This document shows, in pieces, positions 1 to 8,765 of a stretch of 64,000 bases of DNA. The translations under genes were made by a program, and so were the position numbers. A model generated the notes under the pieces. The model searched no databases. It was given only the letters and a program-made list of their open reading frames with translations, and was not told the origin of the DNA. Source of the stretch: CAZNXJ01 sp964577115 (GTDB lineage Bacteria > Planctomycetota > Planctomycetia > Pirellulales > Pirellulaceae). The stretch is taken from the NCBI GenBank assembly GCA_964577115.1, contig CAZNXJ010000006.1:176693-240692 (forward strand), in the 5' to 3' direction. Numbering within the stretch: the first letter of the stretch is position 1; the number at the start of each line of letters is the position of its first letter.

Positions 1-932
1 GCGTCGCTCGTTTCGATCCGCCCCGTCGTGAGGATCGACGCGAAGTGCTCGTTGAGCTGCTCGAGCAGCTCCGGCTCGACCTGCCGCTGTAGCCGCAGCA
101 CGAGCTTGCTCTTCACGTACCGCATGCTGTGGTACACGCGGAAGAACTGCATGATTTCGTCGACCGTCTCCTGACAGCTGTCTGTCACTTTGTAGAGATA
201 CAGGTCTTCCGGACTGATCATGCCGAACTTCAGCAGGTGGTCGCGAATGAACTGATCGAGAGCGTTCCAGTAGGTTTGCCCCGGGGCATTGAGGAAGACG
301 ACCGGAACCATGTCGCGTTTGCCGGTCTGGAGCAGCGTGAGGACCTCGAGGGCTTCGTCGAGCGTCCCGAAGCCGCCGGGCAGGCAGACCACGGCATCGC
401 ATTCCTTCACGAACATCAATTTGCGCGTGAAGAAGTATTTCATGTGAACCAGCTTGGTGTCGCCGGCGATGATCGGGTTGGCTTCCTGTTCGAAGGGAAG
501 CAGGATATTCAGCCCCATCGACTTCTCGCGTCCCGCACCGCGGTGCCCCGCCTCCATGATGCCGCTGGCTGCGCCGGTGACGACGAGCCAATCTCGCTCG
601 GCCATCATGCGCCCCAGCTCGACGGCCTGCTGGTAGGCCGGTTCGGTTTCCCTGGTGCGCGCCGAGCCAAAAATGGTGACTTTGCGATTGTTGCGATAGG
701 GCGAGAACACTTTGAACGCGTAGCGCAGTTCGCGCAGAGTGCGGCTGAGCAGCTTCAGGTCGCCGCGGGACGAGCCGTCGAGCGCCAGCTTGTCGGCCGA
801 CTCCTTGATCAGTTCGATCAAGTCATTCACTTCGCGCGGCTGGTCCGGCTGCCGCTCAAATTTGCTCGCTAGCCGCTTCAGCTCCTCGAGAGATTCCGTA
901 GGGAGCCGTTCCGCGTTCTCGCTTGCCGTCAT
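1..932 (-). CDS. LOG-family Rossmann protein (lysine-decarboxylase-like, TIGR00730 type), C-terminus cut by window edge
   Basis: I read 310 codons on the minus strand from an ATG preceded by a GGAG-like element; the gene runs off the left edge without a stop. The LOG signature PGGFGTLDE lies near residue 185 and a phosphate-binding FGSAR near residue 88, with a downstream T-L-L-Q segment typical of the fold. LOG-family proteins are nucleotide phosphoribohydrolases: some release cytokinin bases and some (PpnN-like) hydrolyse purine and pyrimidine monophosphates. The roughly 80-residue N-terminal extension makes this longer than plant-type LOG proteins and closer to the longer bacterial clade. 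The substrate cannot be told from sequence. It is cytoplasmic, with no signal or membrane segment. Its promoter should lie in the following spacer. Confidence 0.85.
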   Translation of the reverse strand, partial: MTASENAERLPTESLEELKRLASKFERQPDQPREVNDLIELIKESADKLALDGSSRGDLKLLSRTLRELRYAFKVFSPYRNNRKVTIFGSARTRETEPAYQQAVELGRMMAERDWLVVTGAASGIMEAGHRGAGREKSMGLNILLPFEQEANPIIAGDTKLVHMKYFFTRKLMFVKECDAVVCLPGGFGTLDEALEVLTLLQTGKRDMVPVVFLNAPGQTYWNALDQFIRDHLLKFGMISPEDLYLYKVTDSCQETVDEIMQFFRVYHSMRYVKSKLVLRLQRQVEPELLEQLNEHFASILTTGRIETSD

Positions 933-1323
933 GCATCTCCTCCTGTTCTTATTGTGCCGCTGTGTGCCTCCTGTCTGGCAATTTCTTTCTATTCTAGCCG
1001 CGCAGCGCCGCGGGACATGCCGCGAGGGCCGGCGAGTGAGCATGCCGAGCGTGCGCTGGCGCGCGACTGGCCGAGGAACCAAGTGCGATTTATCGCCGCG
1101 CGGCGGGGCACCGCGTGCGCGTTGAATCGCCTGGAATTGAAGCCGAGCGTGAAGCGCGTCAGCAGATTCTGCGCGGCATTTCTTCACGGCATTGAATAAA
1201 AAAAGCCCGGCAGGAGCGCCGGGCGGATGTGAGCCATTTGACAGACAGCCTGGCACGGCGAGCGAACTCGCCGCGGCTTGCGCCCATGGCCTGGCTTGCC
1301 TTGCCGACCATGGCCGCAGAGCT
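933..1323. other. Intergenic spacer between two minus-strand genes
   Basis: It separates the start of the LOG gene from the stop of the 83-residue gene, both on the minus strand. It holds the intrinsic terminator listed separately. I see no convincing gene in either strand; short open frames here lack ribosome binding sites and family features. A promoter for the LOG gene is expected near its start but I could not identify a convincing -35/-10 pair. Confidence 0.5.
1197..1224 (-). terminator. Rho-independent terminator of the 83-residue gene
   Basis: Read on the minus strand, a perfect 7-bp GC stem (GCCCGGC / GCCGGGC) with a 6-nt loop is followed directly by a run of seven or more T. It lies about 100 nt past the stop of the small gene. 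This is the clearest intrinsic terminator in the window and defines the small gene as its own transcript. Confidence 0.85.
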
Positions 1324-1575
1324 TTAGTGGTCGCCGACCGCTGGTCGGAAGCGGCGGTAGGCGAGCAGGATTTCGTAGAGATCCTCGGAGATCGTGACCG
1401 GCTCGTCCTGGAAGTCGTAGACCCAGCGGCGATTGGTTCGCAAAGCATCCAGCAGCACGGCGGCCAGTTCGCCGAGCGGCATGTTGACCGAGCGCAGCGG
1501 CTCGGTGGTTGCAGCGTGTGCCTCGTCGACTTCGACGTCCGGTTCGATATAAATTCGCAGCGCAGGATTCCGCAT
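1324..1575 (-). CDS. Small conserved-looking acidic protein of unknown function (83 aa)
   Basis: I do not recognise this family. The start is set by a near-perfect Shine-Dalgarno (GGAAGGAG) placed 5 nt before the ATG, which excludes the longer upstream reading of the same frame. The protein has an acidic first third (EPDVEVDEAHAA), a Leu/Ala-rich helix-like middle (GELAAVLLDALRT) and a Tyr/Phe-rich end, with no signal peptide, membrane segment or cysteine. The dedicated terminator downstream and the long divergent spacer upstream make it a single-gene transcript. The middle and tail (RTNRRWVYDFQDEP) resemble nothing I can name. Coding status is well supported by SD, start and terminator; function is open. 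Confidence 0.7.
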   Translation of the reverse strand: MRNPALRIYIEPDVEVDEAHAATTEPLRSVNMPLGELAAVLLDALRTNRRWVYDFQDEPVTISEDLYEILLAYRRFRPAVGDH

Positions 1576-1947
1576 ACGGCTCCTTCCGAGTGTGCATACG
1601 CCGAGCGTGCGGCGCGTGTCGTCCGTGCTGTGCCCTACGGAGTTGGCTCGTGCCCGGCGCAGGGCGAAACCACCAGGGTCTCGCCCAGAGCCGCCCGTGC
1701 TTCCCTTTATCGGTTGTGCGCGGGGTAGAAGTTTGATCGATATTGCAGAATGTTCGCGAAATTCGGGCAGCCGCATGCCGCCGTGGCGCTCGCTTGGAGC
1801 CTTGGACCGCGCTCGCCGCGCAGCTTGCCCGGCTTGCCATGTGCTTGACAAGCGCGCGCATGGAAGGCTAGATTCCGAAGCGGGTTGCTGCGGGGATGGC
1901 GCATTCGCATCGCGAGCGACGGCGAGGGGGCGCGAAACGAGTCCGAT
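1576..1947. other. Divergent control region between the 83-aa gene and tex
   Basis: It separates two genes pointing away from each other, so it should hold both promoters. The rightward promoter (for tex) is clear and listed separately. On the leftward side I see only the strong ribosome binding site and no convincing -35/-10 pair. No gene of its own is visible. Confidence 0.5.
1845..1874 (+). promoter_or_regulatory. Candidate sigma70-type promoter for tex
   Basis: A consensus -35 TTGACA and a -10 TAGATT are separated by 18 bp. The -10 ends about 73 nt before the chosen tex ATG. The -35 matches the bacterial consensus exactly, which is rare in DNA this GC-rich. Confidence 0.6.
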
Positions 1948-4900
1948 ATGGACACCAGTATTACGATCGATCTGGGACAGGTAGCTCGAGAATTAAATCT
2001 TCCGCTGACGGGTGTCCAGCGCACGCTTGAGCTTCTTGATGAAGGCAACACCGTTCCGTTCATCACTCGCTACCGGAAGGATCAGACCGGGGCGCTTGAT
2101 GATGATGCCATTCGCCAAGTGCAGGATCGGGTGGCGAAGCTGCGCGCGTTAGCGGAGCGCAAGCAGACGATTCTCAAGTCGATCGAGGCGCAGGGGAAGC
2201 TGACGCCTGAGCTGGCGAAGGAAATTGCCGCGGCCTCGACCACCAAGCGACTTGAAGATCTCTACCTGCCGTTCAAGCCCAAGAAACAGACGCTCGCCAC
2301 ACTCGCTCGCCAGCGCGGTCTCGAGCCGCTCGCCAACGAGATTCTCGAAGGCAATGTGGCGGACGGACAGTTGGAAACGCGCGCCGCCGAATTCATCAAC
2401 GAGGCGCATCAGCTCCGCACGGTGGCTGAAGTGCTGCAAGGTGTCCGCCATCTGCTGGCCGAGCGGTACAGCGAGCGGGCCGAGCTTCGAGACCGGCTGC
2501 GGCGCTTTATTCGGCAAACGGGGAAGCTGGTTGTCAGCCGCATCGAACCGCAAGAGCCTCCGCGTGCGGCCTCCGCCCCGGCCGCTCCGAATTCCGCCGC
2601 CGAACACGCTCCGGCGGCGAGTAGCGCGCCGCCCGCGCAGGCGCAGCCCGAACAGGCGGCTAGCGAGCCGTCTCCGGCGCCGCAGCCCGCTTCGCCTGCG
2701 CCGGGCGCCACCGTGGTCGATTCGCCGGTGCGTGTTGAACATGCCATGCCGGCGGCCGAATCCCCCGGCGAAAAGCACGAGGAGGCTCAGCCGCCGCTCC
2801 AGCCAGCTCCTGAATCCTCCGCGCCGACCGCCGAAGCACTTCCGGTCAGCGAAGCAGGCACCGTGATGCCGGCCGAAGCGGCGACCGCCGTCGAGACGCC
2901 CGACACCGAGTCCGCGAGCCCGAGCGACGAGAATGAAACGCAGCCGCCTGCTGCGGCGCCTGCCGAGCAAGCGGCTCAGGAACAGGCAGCCGGTGAACAG
3001 GCAGCCGGTGAGCAAACAGCGGAAGCTCAGGCGGCTGGTCCCGCCTCGTCTGCGGAGAACGCACCCGGCGCGGGTAACTCGGCGCCACCGGCTTCCTCCC
3101 AGGCGAAGTCGCCCTCGGGTGGGCGAAACCGATCAGCGGCTGAGAAGCGCGCCAGTGCGCGGAGCGCCAAGAAGCAGAAGAAACGCCAGAAGCTGGAAGC
3201 GGCGTTTAAAGACTATTTCCAATTCAGCGAACCACTCAGCCGCATCCCGCCGCATCGGATCCTGGCGATCAACCGCGGCGAACGCGCTCGCATCCTGCGC
3301 GTGAAGCTCGAACTGGACCACGATGCGCTGCTCCAGTCGGCCGCGCAGGCCGCGATTCCCGAAGAGCACCCGCAGCGCGAGTTTCTGCTCGCGTGCCTGC
3401 GCGACTCGCTGCAGCGATTGATCGTACCGAGCCTCGAGCGGGAAACGCGGCGCGAGCTGACCGAGGCGGCCGAGCAACATGCGCTGGACGTCTTCGTCCG
3501 CAATCTGCGAAAGCTGCTTTTGCAGCCCCCGGTACGCGGCCGCCGCGTACTGGCCGTCGATCCCGGATTTCGTAGCGGCTGCAAGCTGATCGCGCTCGAC
3601 GAATTCGGCAACGTGCTGGGCCACGACCTGATTCATGTCGTCGGCCGCGACCAGCGCAAGCAGGAGGCGCGGGGCAAGCTGGCCGCGATGATCCGCCGGT
3701 ATGAAGTCGGTGTCATCGCGATCGGAAACGGCACCGGTTGCCGGGAAACCGAACAGCTCGTCGCCGACGTGCTCGCCGACGAATTCCAGGGATCCGACCT
3801 GGCCTACGTTATCGTGAACGAGGCGGGGGCGAGCGTTTATTCGACGAGTCCGATTGGGCGCGAGGAGTTACCGGATCACGATCCGGTCCTGCGCAGCGCC
3901 ATCTCTATTGGCCGCCGGCTGCTCGACCCGCTCTCCGAGCTCGTCAAAATCAATCCCGCGAACATCGGCGTGGGGCTCTATCAGCACGACGTCAAAGCGA
4001 AACACCTGCGCGATTCGCTGGACGGCGTCGTCGAATCGTGTGTGAACTTTGTCGGCGTCGATGTGAACACGGCGAGCCCCGCGCTGCTGCGTTATGTGTC
4101 GGGCCTCAATCAACTGACCGCTCGGCGCGTCTTCGAGTACCGGCGCGAGCGGGGGCCGTTCCGCAATCGCGAACAATTCCGAGAAGTACCGGGATTCGGT
4201 GAAGCAACGTTCGTCCAGGCCGCGGGGTTCCTCAAAATTCCCGACGGCGACAATCCGCTCGACGCCACCTGGATCCACCCGGAAAGCTACGGTATCGCTC
4301 TGCGTGTCCTCGAAAAGCTCGGCGCCGACCTCGATCTGCTCCGCGCCTCGCTGCCGCGCAGTACGCCGGCGCCGGTCGCCCCGGCGGTGCCGGAGCAGAC
4401 TCCTGCCGTACGGCCACCAGCCGCGGAAGGGGCAGAAGGGTCAAACGGCACGTCATCGGCTCCTGTGGAAGCTGCCGAAGCTACGGCGGACGCAAACGCC
4501 GAGCAGCCCAGTGCCCCGCCGGTCGCCGATCAGCCGATTCCCGAGGCAGCGCGCGCCGAGCCGGCTCCTAGCCCCGCACCGGCAGCCGAATCCGAGGCGG
4601 CCAGCGAAGCGGAAGCACAAGTGTCGAATGGCGGCGCGGGGGCCGAAGGGCGGAGCGCAGCGGCGGCGGAAACGGCGGCCGAGGCCGAGCGGCGCGCGGC
4701 TGCACGTGCGGAGCTCGCCGAAAAATCGGCGAAGGTTGATGTGCCAGCTCTGGCCCGCGAGCTGGGGATTGGCGAGCTACTGCTGCGCGACATCCTGGCC
4801 TCGCTTACGCGACCGGGACGCGACCCGCGCGACGATTTGCCGCCTCCCGTCTTCCGGCGCGGCATCATGAAGCTCGAGGATCTCAAGCCCGGCATGGAGC

Positions 4901-5400
4901 TGACCGGCTCGGTGCTGAACGTCGTCGACTTCGGGGCGTTCGTCGATATCGGGCTAGCGGAAAGCGGACTGATTCACATTAGTCGGCTCGCCGACCGCTA
5001 CGTGCGCGATCCGCACGAGATCGTCGGCGTGGGCGATTCGATCAAGGTCTGGGTGCTGGAAGTCGATAAGGAACGGCGGCGTGTGTCCCTGACGGCCGTG
5101 CCGCCAGGGCAGGAACGGAAGCGGCCGGATTCCGAACGGCGGTCGTCGAAGCCGGCCGATCGGCAGCCTTCGGCCGCGCGACCGGCGAAGGCCGGCGGTG
5201 GGGGGCAGCGCCAGCAGCGCGCCGGCCGCTCGCGACCCGCCAAGGGCCGTTCGTGGACGCAGCCGAGCTCGTTGCCGGCCAAGCCGCTGACGAAAGCCAT
5301 GGAAGAAGGCAAGGAGCCTCTTCGCTCGTTCTCCGATCTCCTACAATTCTACGAGAAGAAACAGCACCCCGACGACGATCAGCAGCGAGCCCACGAGTAG
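1948..5400 (+). CDS. tex: Tex-family transcription/RNA-binding factor with two large disordered insertions (1150 aa)
   Basis: Tex binds nucleic acid through an S1 domain and is linked to transcription accessory functions. The start is the ATG that gives the family's usual N-terminus; the LLDEGNTVPFITRYRK block follows about 25 residues later. Order: helical N-domain (1-199), low-complexity insertion 1 (about 200-417, Ala/Pro/Glu with EQAAGEQ-type repeats, ending in a Lys/Arg-rich helix), central Tex core, YqgF/RNase H-like domain (from VLAVDPGFRSG near 534), helix-hairpin-helix region (about 705-770), insertion 2 (about 806-929), S1 domain (about 980-1050), and a basic tail. Typical Tex is near 780 residues, so the two insertions and tail explain the excess. 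The core motifs look intact. A small gene follows after 12 nt and may be co-transcribed. Confidence 0.93.
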   Translation: MDTSITIDLGQVARELNLPLTGVQRTLELLDEGNTVPFITRYRKDQTGALDDDAIRQVQDRVAKLRALAERKQTILKSIEAQGKLTPELAKEIAAASTTKRLEDLYLPFKPKKQTLATLARQRGLEPLANEILEGNVADGQLETRAAEFINEAHQLRTVAEVLQGVRHLLAERYSERAELRDRLRRFIRQTGKLVVSRIEPQEPPRAASAPAAPNSAAEHAPAASSAPPAQAQPEQAASEPSPAPQPASPAPGATVVDSPVRVEHAMPAAESPGEKHEEAQPPLQPAPESSAPTAEALPVSEAGTVMPAEAATAVETPDTESASPSDENETQPPAAAPAEQAAQEQAAGEQAAGEQTAEAQAAGPASSAENAPGAGNSAPPASSQAKSPSGGRNRSAAEKRASARSAKKQKKRQKLEAAFKDYFQFSEPLSRIPPHRILAINRGERARILRVKLELDHDALLQSAAQAAIPEEHPQREFLLACLRDSLQRLIVPSLERETRRELTEAAEQHALDVFVRNLRKLLLQPPVRGRRVLAVDPGFRSGCKLIALDEFGNVLGHDLIHVVGRDQRKQEARGKLAAMIRRYEVGVIAIGNGTGCRETEQLVADVLADEFQGSDLAYVIVNEAGASVYSTSPIGREELPDHDPVLRSAISIGRRLLDPLSELVKINPANIGVGLYQHDVKAKHLRDSLDGVVESCVNFVGVDVNTASPALLRYVSGLNQLTARRVFEYRRERGPFRNREQFREVPGFGEATFVQAAGFLKIPDGDNPLDATWIHPESYGIALRVLEKLGADLDLLRASLPRSTPAPVAPAVPEQTPAVRPPAAEGAEGSNGTSSAPVEAAEATADANAEQPSAPPVADQPIPEAARAEPAPSPAPAAESEAASEAEAQVSNGGAGAEGRSAAAAETAAEAERRAAARAELAEKSAKVDVPALARELGIGELLLRDILASLTRPGRDPRDDLPPPVFRRGIMKLEDLKPGMELTGSVLNVVDFGAFVDIGLAESGLIHISRLADRYVRDPHEIVGVGDSIKVWVLEVDKERRRVSLTAVPPGQERKRPDSERRSSKPADRQPSAARPAKAGGGGQRQQRAGRSRPAKGRSWTQPSSLPAKPLTKAMEEGKEPLRSFSDLLQFYEKKQHPDDDQQRAHE

Positions 5401-5412
5401 CCGCGAACGACA

Positions 5413-5895
5413 ATGGACTTTGAACAGCGGATGCAGCGAGCGATCCAGCGCGGCAAGCAGCGCCAGCGTGCTTCGGCAGAAGAAGCGCGGCGGCGCGCGA
5501 TGACCGAGGAGGAGCTCAAGAGCCTTCATTCCCAGTACCGGCTCCAACTGTCCGAGCACATCGAACAGTGCATGAAGCAGCTAGTGAACCATTTTCCCGG
5601 GTTCAAGCTCGAGACGATCTACGGCGAGCGGGGATGGGGTGTCGCCGGCAGCCGCGATGATTTCCAGGTCAACGAGCGCGGGCAGCGCACGAACAGTTTC
5701 AGCCGTCTGGAAATCACTGTCCGCCCCTATAGCTCGTACCACGTCGTCGATTTGCAGGCCAAGGGGACGATCCGCAACAAGGAAGTCTTCTCGCGGCGCT
5801 ATTTCGAAGAGCTCGATGCGGCCGATCTGGAAACGTTTAAAAACCTGATCGATACCTGGGTGCTCGAATACGCCGAGCTTTATGCCGCCTCGTGA
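5413..5895 (+). CDS. Conserved-type hypothetical protein downstream of tex (160 aa)
   Basis: I do not recognise the family. It starts 12 nt after the tex stop with no clear Shine-Dalgarno, suggesting translational coupling or a leaderless-like start. The first 45 residues are highly charged and probably helical (many Arg, Gln, Glu). The rest looks like a compact alpha/beta domain with a GERGWG motif, a beta-rich stretch (SRLEITVRPYSSYHVVDLQAKGTIRNK) and a C-terminal helix rich in Asp, Glu and Leu. No signal peptide, membrane segment or cysteine pair except one Cys. Position suggests work alongside Tex, but this rests only on adjacency. Downstream, 132 nt separate its stop from the convergent FecR-like gene. 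Confidence 0.75.
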   Translation: MDFEQRMQRAIQRGKQRQRASAEEARRRAMTEEELKSLHSQYRLQLSEHIEQCMKQLVNHFPGFKLETIYGERGWGVAGSRDDFQVNERGQRTNSFSRLEITVRPYSSYHVVDLQAKGTIRNKEVFSRRYFEELDAADLETFKNLIDTWVLEYAELYAAS

Positions 5896-6027
5896 ACGGG
5901 GGCCGCAGCACCGAGCTCTGGAGCTAGTGCGGCTGTGCGGCGGAGGTCTGCGGTTAACTGCCGCGCGAGGTAGGGGCTTCGTGCGCGGCCGAGCGCACCG
6001 CGGTGGCTCGGCCGCGACGTAGCGCGT

Positions 6028-8295
6028 CTAGCGAGTTGCGCTTGCCGGCCGCTCGTACGTGATCAGGCCCTTGCTGAGCGTTGTTTGCCATTCCTGAAGC
6101 GCTTTGCGCTGCTGGATCGGTTCCCGCTCGGGGCGATACAGGTGCGTGCGATCGGTGATGCGGCGCAGGTTTTCCAGAGCGAGCACGCGCACTTCCATCA
6201 CGTTGCTCTCGAGGCCCGAGACGAGTTGCTCGGCGCCGCCCGCCGCGAGCTGATCTTCCGTGTACCCCTGGAGCAGCCGGTAAAGCTGCTCGGCGGCGCC
6301 CGGACGAACCTTAATCAGCGCCTCGCGAACAGCTTCCGCCGACTCGGGGCCGCGGCGCAATCCGCTCTGCAATGCTGCGAAGTACGACCGCCAGTACGCG
6401 TGGTGCCGATCGTTGCTCAGCGCCTCGACCATTGGTTCGAATTCATCGAGTGTGCCGAGCGACTCCATGGCCAGCGCACTGACTTCGATCTGCCGATGGC
6501 CGACCTGCTCGAACAGGCCGAGGCTCAGCGGACGCTCGTAATCGATCAGTGTCGCCAGCTCGCGCGAGGCCCGCTGATCGATTTCGCGACGATCACGTGC
6601 ATCGATCCACGCGGGAGCGGGACCCTCGGTGATTTCCTCGGCTCCCGGCACAAGGTGCAGCTGCTGGCCGCTGGCCACGGTGATCGGGGCGCTACCCTCG
6701 GCCGTCCAGTTCAATTCGCCTGTCATGACGTGGATGCGGCAATGATGCAGCGGCGCGGTCGTCGCTGGATCTTCACCGAGCGGCGTCGCGAGCTCGACTT
6801 CCATGGCGATTGCCGAATCGGCCGTGGCGAACGTCAAGGTGCCCTGGACGTCGCCGAAGGCGAGGATGATCTCCGAGCCGGAGATGCCGGCGGTGTCCAG
6901 CAGCGCTCGGCCCCATTGAAATTGGAGCACGGGACGCATGCCGTCCGAACGGAGTTCGATGCGTGCCGGCCCGACGAAGGTGCCGTGAATGCCCGAGCTG
7001 AGCGCCACCTGCGGGCGGTAGGAGGGGAGTACAAGTAGATGCTGGCCAGGCTGGAGTACCGCGCGCGTCGCCAGGCGGTGCCAGAGCTCGTTGGCGTCCG
7101 TCAGCGTTGCCAGCACGTGATCGCGATCGCTGGCAATGAAGCGACCTACGCCGGGTGTGTCGCTGCTGGCCGGATCGCTCGGATCTCCTTCTTCGGCCAA
7201 GGAACTGTCCGGCGCGGACGTATCCGCGGCCAGATCGATTGCCGGCGCCAGGTTGTCTGTTGAACTCGGCGGCGACGCCTCTTCGTCGAAGGGCGGAGCG
7301 TCGGTGACCGGTTCCTCCACCACGCTCGGCGTCACCACGTCACGGCTCGCATCAGCGGCAAGTCCGGCAGCTGCGAGGTTCTCGCCAGAGCTCCGTGGCG
7401 GCGCGGGCTCGGTGGGTTCTCGAGGCGTGTCGAGAGGGTCGGTGCGGCGGGGCGGCGGAGCGGTGTCAGCCGTCTCGGCGTCGGAAGCTTCGCCGGCTTC
7501 CGTTTCCCGTGCCGCTGCGGCCTGTGAGCCGCGTTTGTTGTCCTCCGTCGCGGCGTTCGCGGCTTCGGAATCCCGCGTCGCTGGCCGATCAGTTGGCTGG
7601 TCGCGCGACGTGTCGGACGACGCGACGGCGCCGGATGGTTTGAAGAAAACGCCCAGCACCGGGTGGTTTTCGTCGAATCGGCCGAGCGCCAGCATGGCGA
7701 CGGCCAGCAGTAAGAGCACCAGGGCGGCCGTGGCGAGGATAGGCTGCCAACTGCGACGCCGCGCTGCTCGCAGGTAGTCCGGCACTTCCGCTCGCCGCTC
7801 CACCGGCCGGGGCGCGGCCACGGCGGGCTGGTCGGCCACCGGAGCCAGTTCGGTTACCGGCGCTGCCACGGCCGCCGCGGCGGCCGGACGGGCGGCCAGT
7901 TCTTCGGGCGGCCGTTTCGCCAGCGCGTAAATACCGTCGCGAACCGATTGCGGGACTTCCGCCGGTTCGCTCAGCGCAAGGGCGATAATCTGATGGCAGG
8001 CCGCGACTTCGGCTAGGTGCACGTCCGACTCGAGACAGACTTTTTCGAACTCCTGCATCCGCTCGGGCGCCAATGTGTCGTTGAGAAACTCGGCGACCGT
8101 ATTCGGATCGAGGCCCATGCCTTTGCCGTCGAGCTTCGGGGCGCCGAGCCGTAAACGCTTCATGGAGCTCTGGATGCGCTGCACGAGCCCCTGGGCGAAT
8201 TCGTTGTGTTTCAGTTTGTCCGCAATGATCTGGGCGTCGTCGGGCTCGAGCGTGTTGTCGAGATAAGCCAGCAGGGTACGCAGCGTCAATCGCAT
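6028..8295 (-). CDS. Single-pass membrane protein with FecR-like periplasmic domain (755 aa)
   Basis: The first 115 residues form a helical cytoplasmic region of the kind that planctomycetes use in place of an anti-sigma domain (two repeats of a helix rich in Leu, Asp and Glu). One membrane helix lies at about 183-205. Residues about 220-390 are a Ser/Ala/Pro/Glu-rich, disordered-looking linker. Residues about 400-555 resemble a FecR-type beta domain: QPGQHLLVLP, GIHGTFVGPARIEL and GELNWTAEG are typical strands. The C-terminal 190 residues look helical and HEAT-like. FecR proteins usually relay a surface signal to an ECF sigma factor; no sigma factor gene is next to this one, so a signalling role is inference. 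The start is the only ATG fitting the N-terminal domain. Confidence 0.7.
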   Translation of the reverse strand: MRLTLRTLLAYLDNTLEPDDAQIIADKLKHNEFAQGLVQRIQSSMKRLRLGAPKLDGKGMGLDPNTVAEFLNDTLAPERMQEFEKVCLESDVHLAEVAACHQIIALALSEPAEVPQSVRDGIYALAKRPPEELAARPAAAAAVAAPVTELAPVADQPAVAAPRPVERRAEVPDYLRAARRRSWQPILATAALVLLLLAVAMLALGRFDENHPVLGVFFKPSGAVASSDTSRDQPTDRPATRDSEAANAATEDNKRGSQAAAARETEAGEASDAETADTAPPPRRTDPLDTPREPTEPAPPRSSGENLAAAGLAADASRDVVTPSVVEEPVTDAPPFDEEASPPSSTDNLAPAIDLAADTSAPDSSLAEEGDPSDPASSDTPGVGRFIASDRDHVLATLTDANELWHRLATRAVLQPGQHLLVLPSYRPQVALSSGIHGTFVGPARIELRSDGMRPVLQFQWGRALLDTAGISGSEIILAFGDVQGTLTFATADSAIAMEVELATPLGEDPATTAPLHHCRIHVMTGELNWTAEGSAPITVASGQQLHLVPGAEEITEGPAPAWIDARDRREIDQRASRELATLIDYERPLSLGLFEQVGHRQIEVSALAMESLGTLDEFEPMVEALSNDRHHAYWRSYFAALQSGLRRGPESAEAVREALIKVRPGAAEQLYRLLQGYTEDQLAAGGAEQLVSGLESNVMEVRVLALENLRRITDRTHLYRPEREPIQQRKALQEWQTTLSKGLITYERPASATR

Positions 8296-8765
8296 GGCAG
8301 AACCTCGTAATTAGGGCAGCGCGCCTCGTACGAGGCGGCCGGTTAGCTTGTTGGGGGGGCGGTGTTGCATCGCGGCGCATAGGGGCCGCGCGGGGCGTTT
8401 TGTATTCGGAGTTGCCCGCCGAGCGGGTCCGCGGGACCGCTGCGAGGGCGTGTTACTGTAGTTAGTGCCGATTCGAGCGAACTTTCGTACATCGCTTTGG
8501 GAGAATTTTTCCGAGCAGCCGGGCGCGGCTGGGGAGGGCCGAGGTGCGCGTACCCGCTGGAAGGCGCTCGAAATGCGTAAGCGCAACGCTGCCACGGAGC
8601 TGCCGAAGGTTCCGGGGCGCTAAACGAATCCGCCGCGCGGGGAATTATGAACTAGACTTGCGCGGACGACGGACAAGGCGGCGCGTGAGCGAAGCGATGC
8701 CGGGCACCGGCTGCCGCTCCGCCGATGGACACACGTATTCTCCGGTAGCAAGAGCTTCCTGCCAA
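8296..8765. other. Divergent spacer between the FecR-like gene and the HDOD gene
   Basis: It lies between two genes that point outward, so both promoters are expected here. It is GC-rich with a G-run near its left end. I did not find a convincing -35/-10 pair on either strand: a TAGACT stands about 115 nt before the HDOD start without a matching -35. No gene is visible; an in-frame upstream extension of the HDOD gene lacks family similarity. Confidence 0.45.

Noticed and set aside
2149..3015. 288-residue open frame antisense to tex insertion 1
   Set aside because: It is an Arg/Gly-rich shadow of the low-complexity Ala/Pro coding strand; no start signal or family features.
8544..8765. 74-residue upstream extension of the HDOD protein
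   Set aside because: The added part is Arg-rich with no family similarity; the conserved domain starts just after the later ATG.
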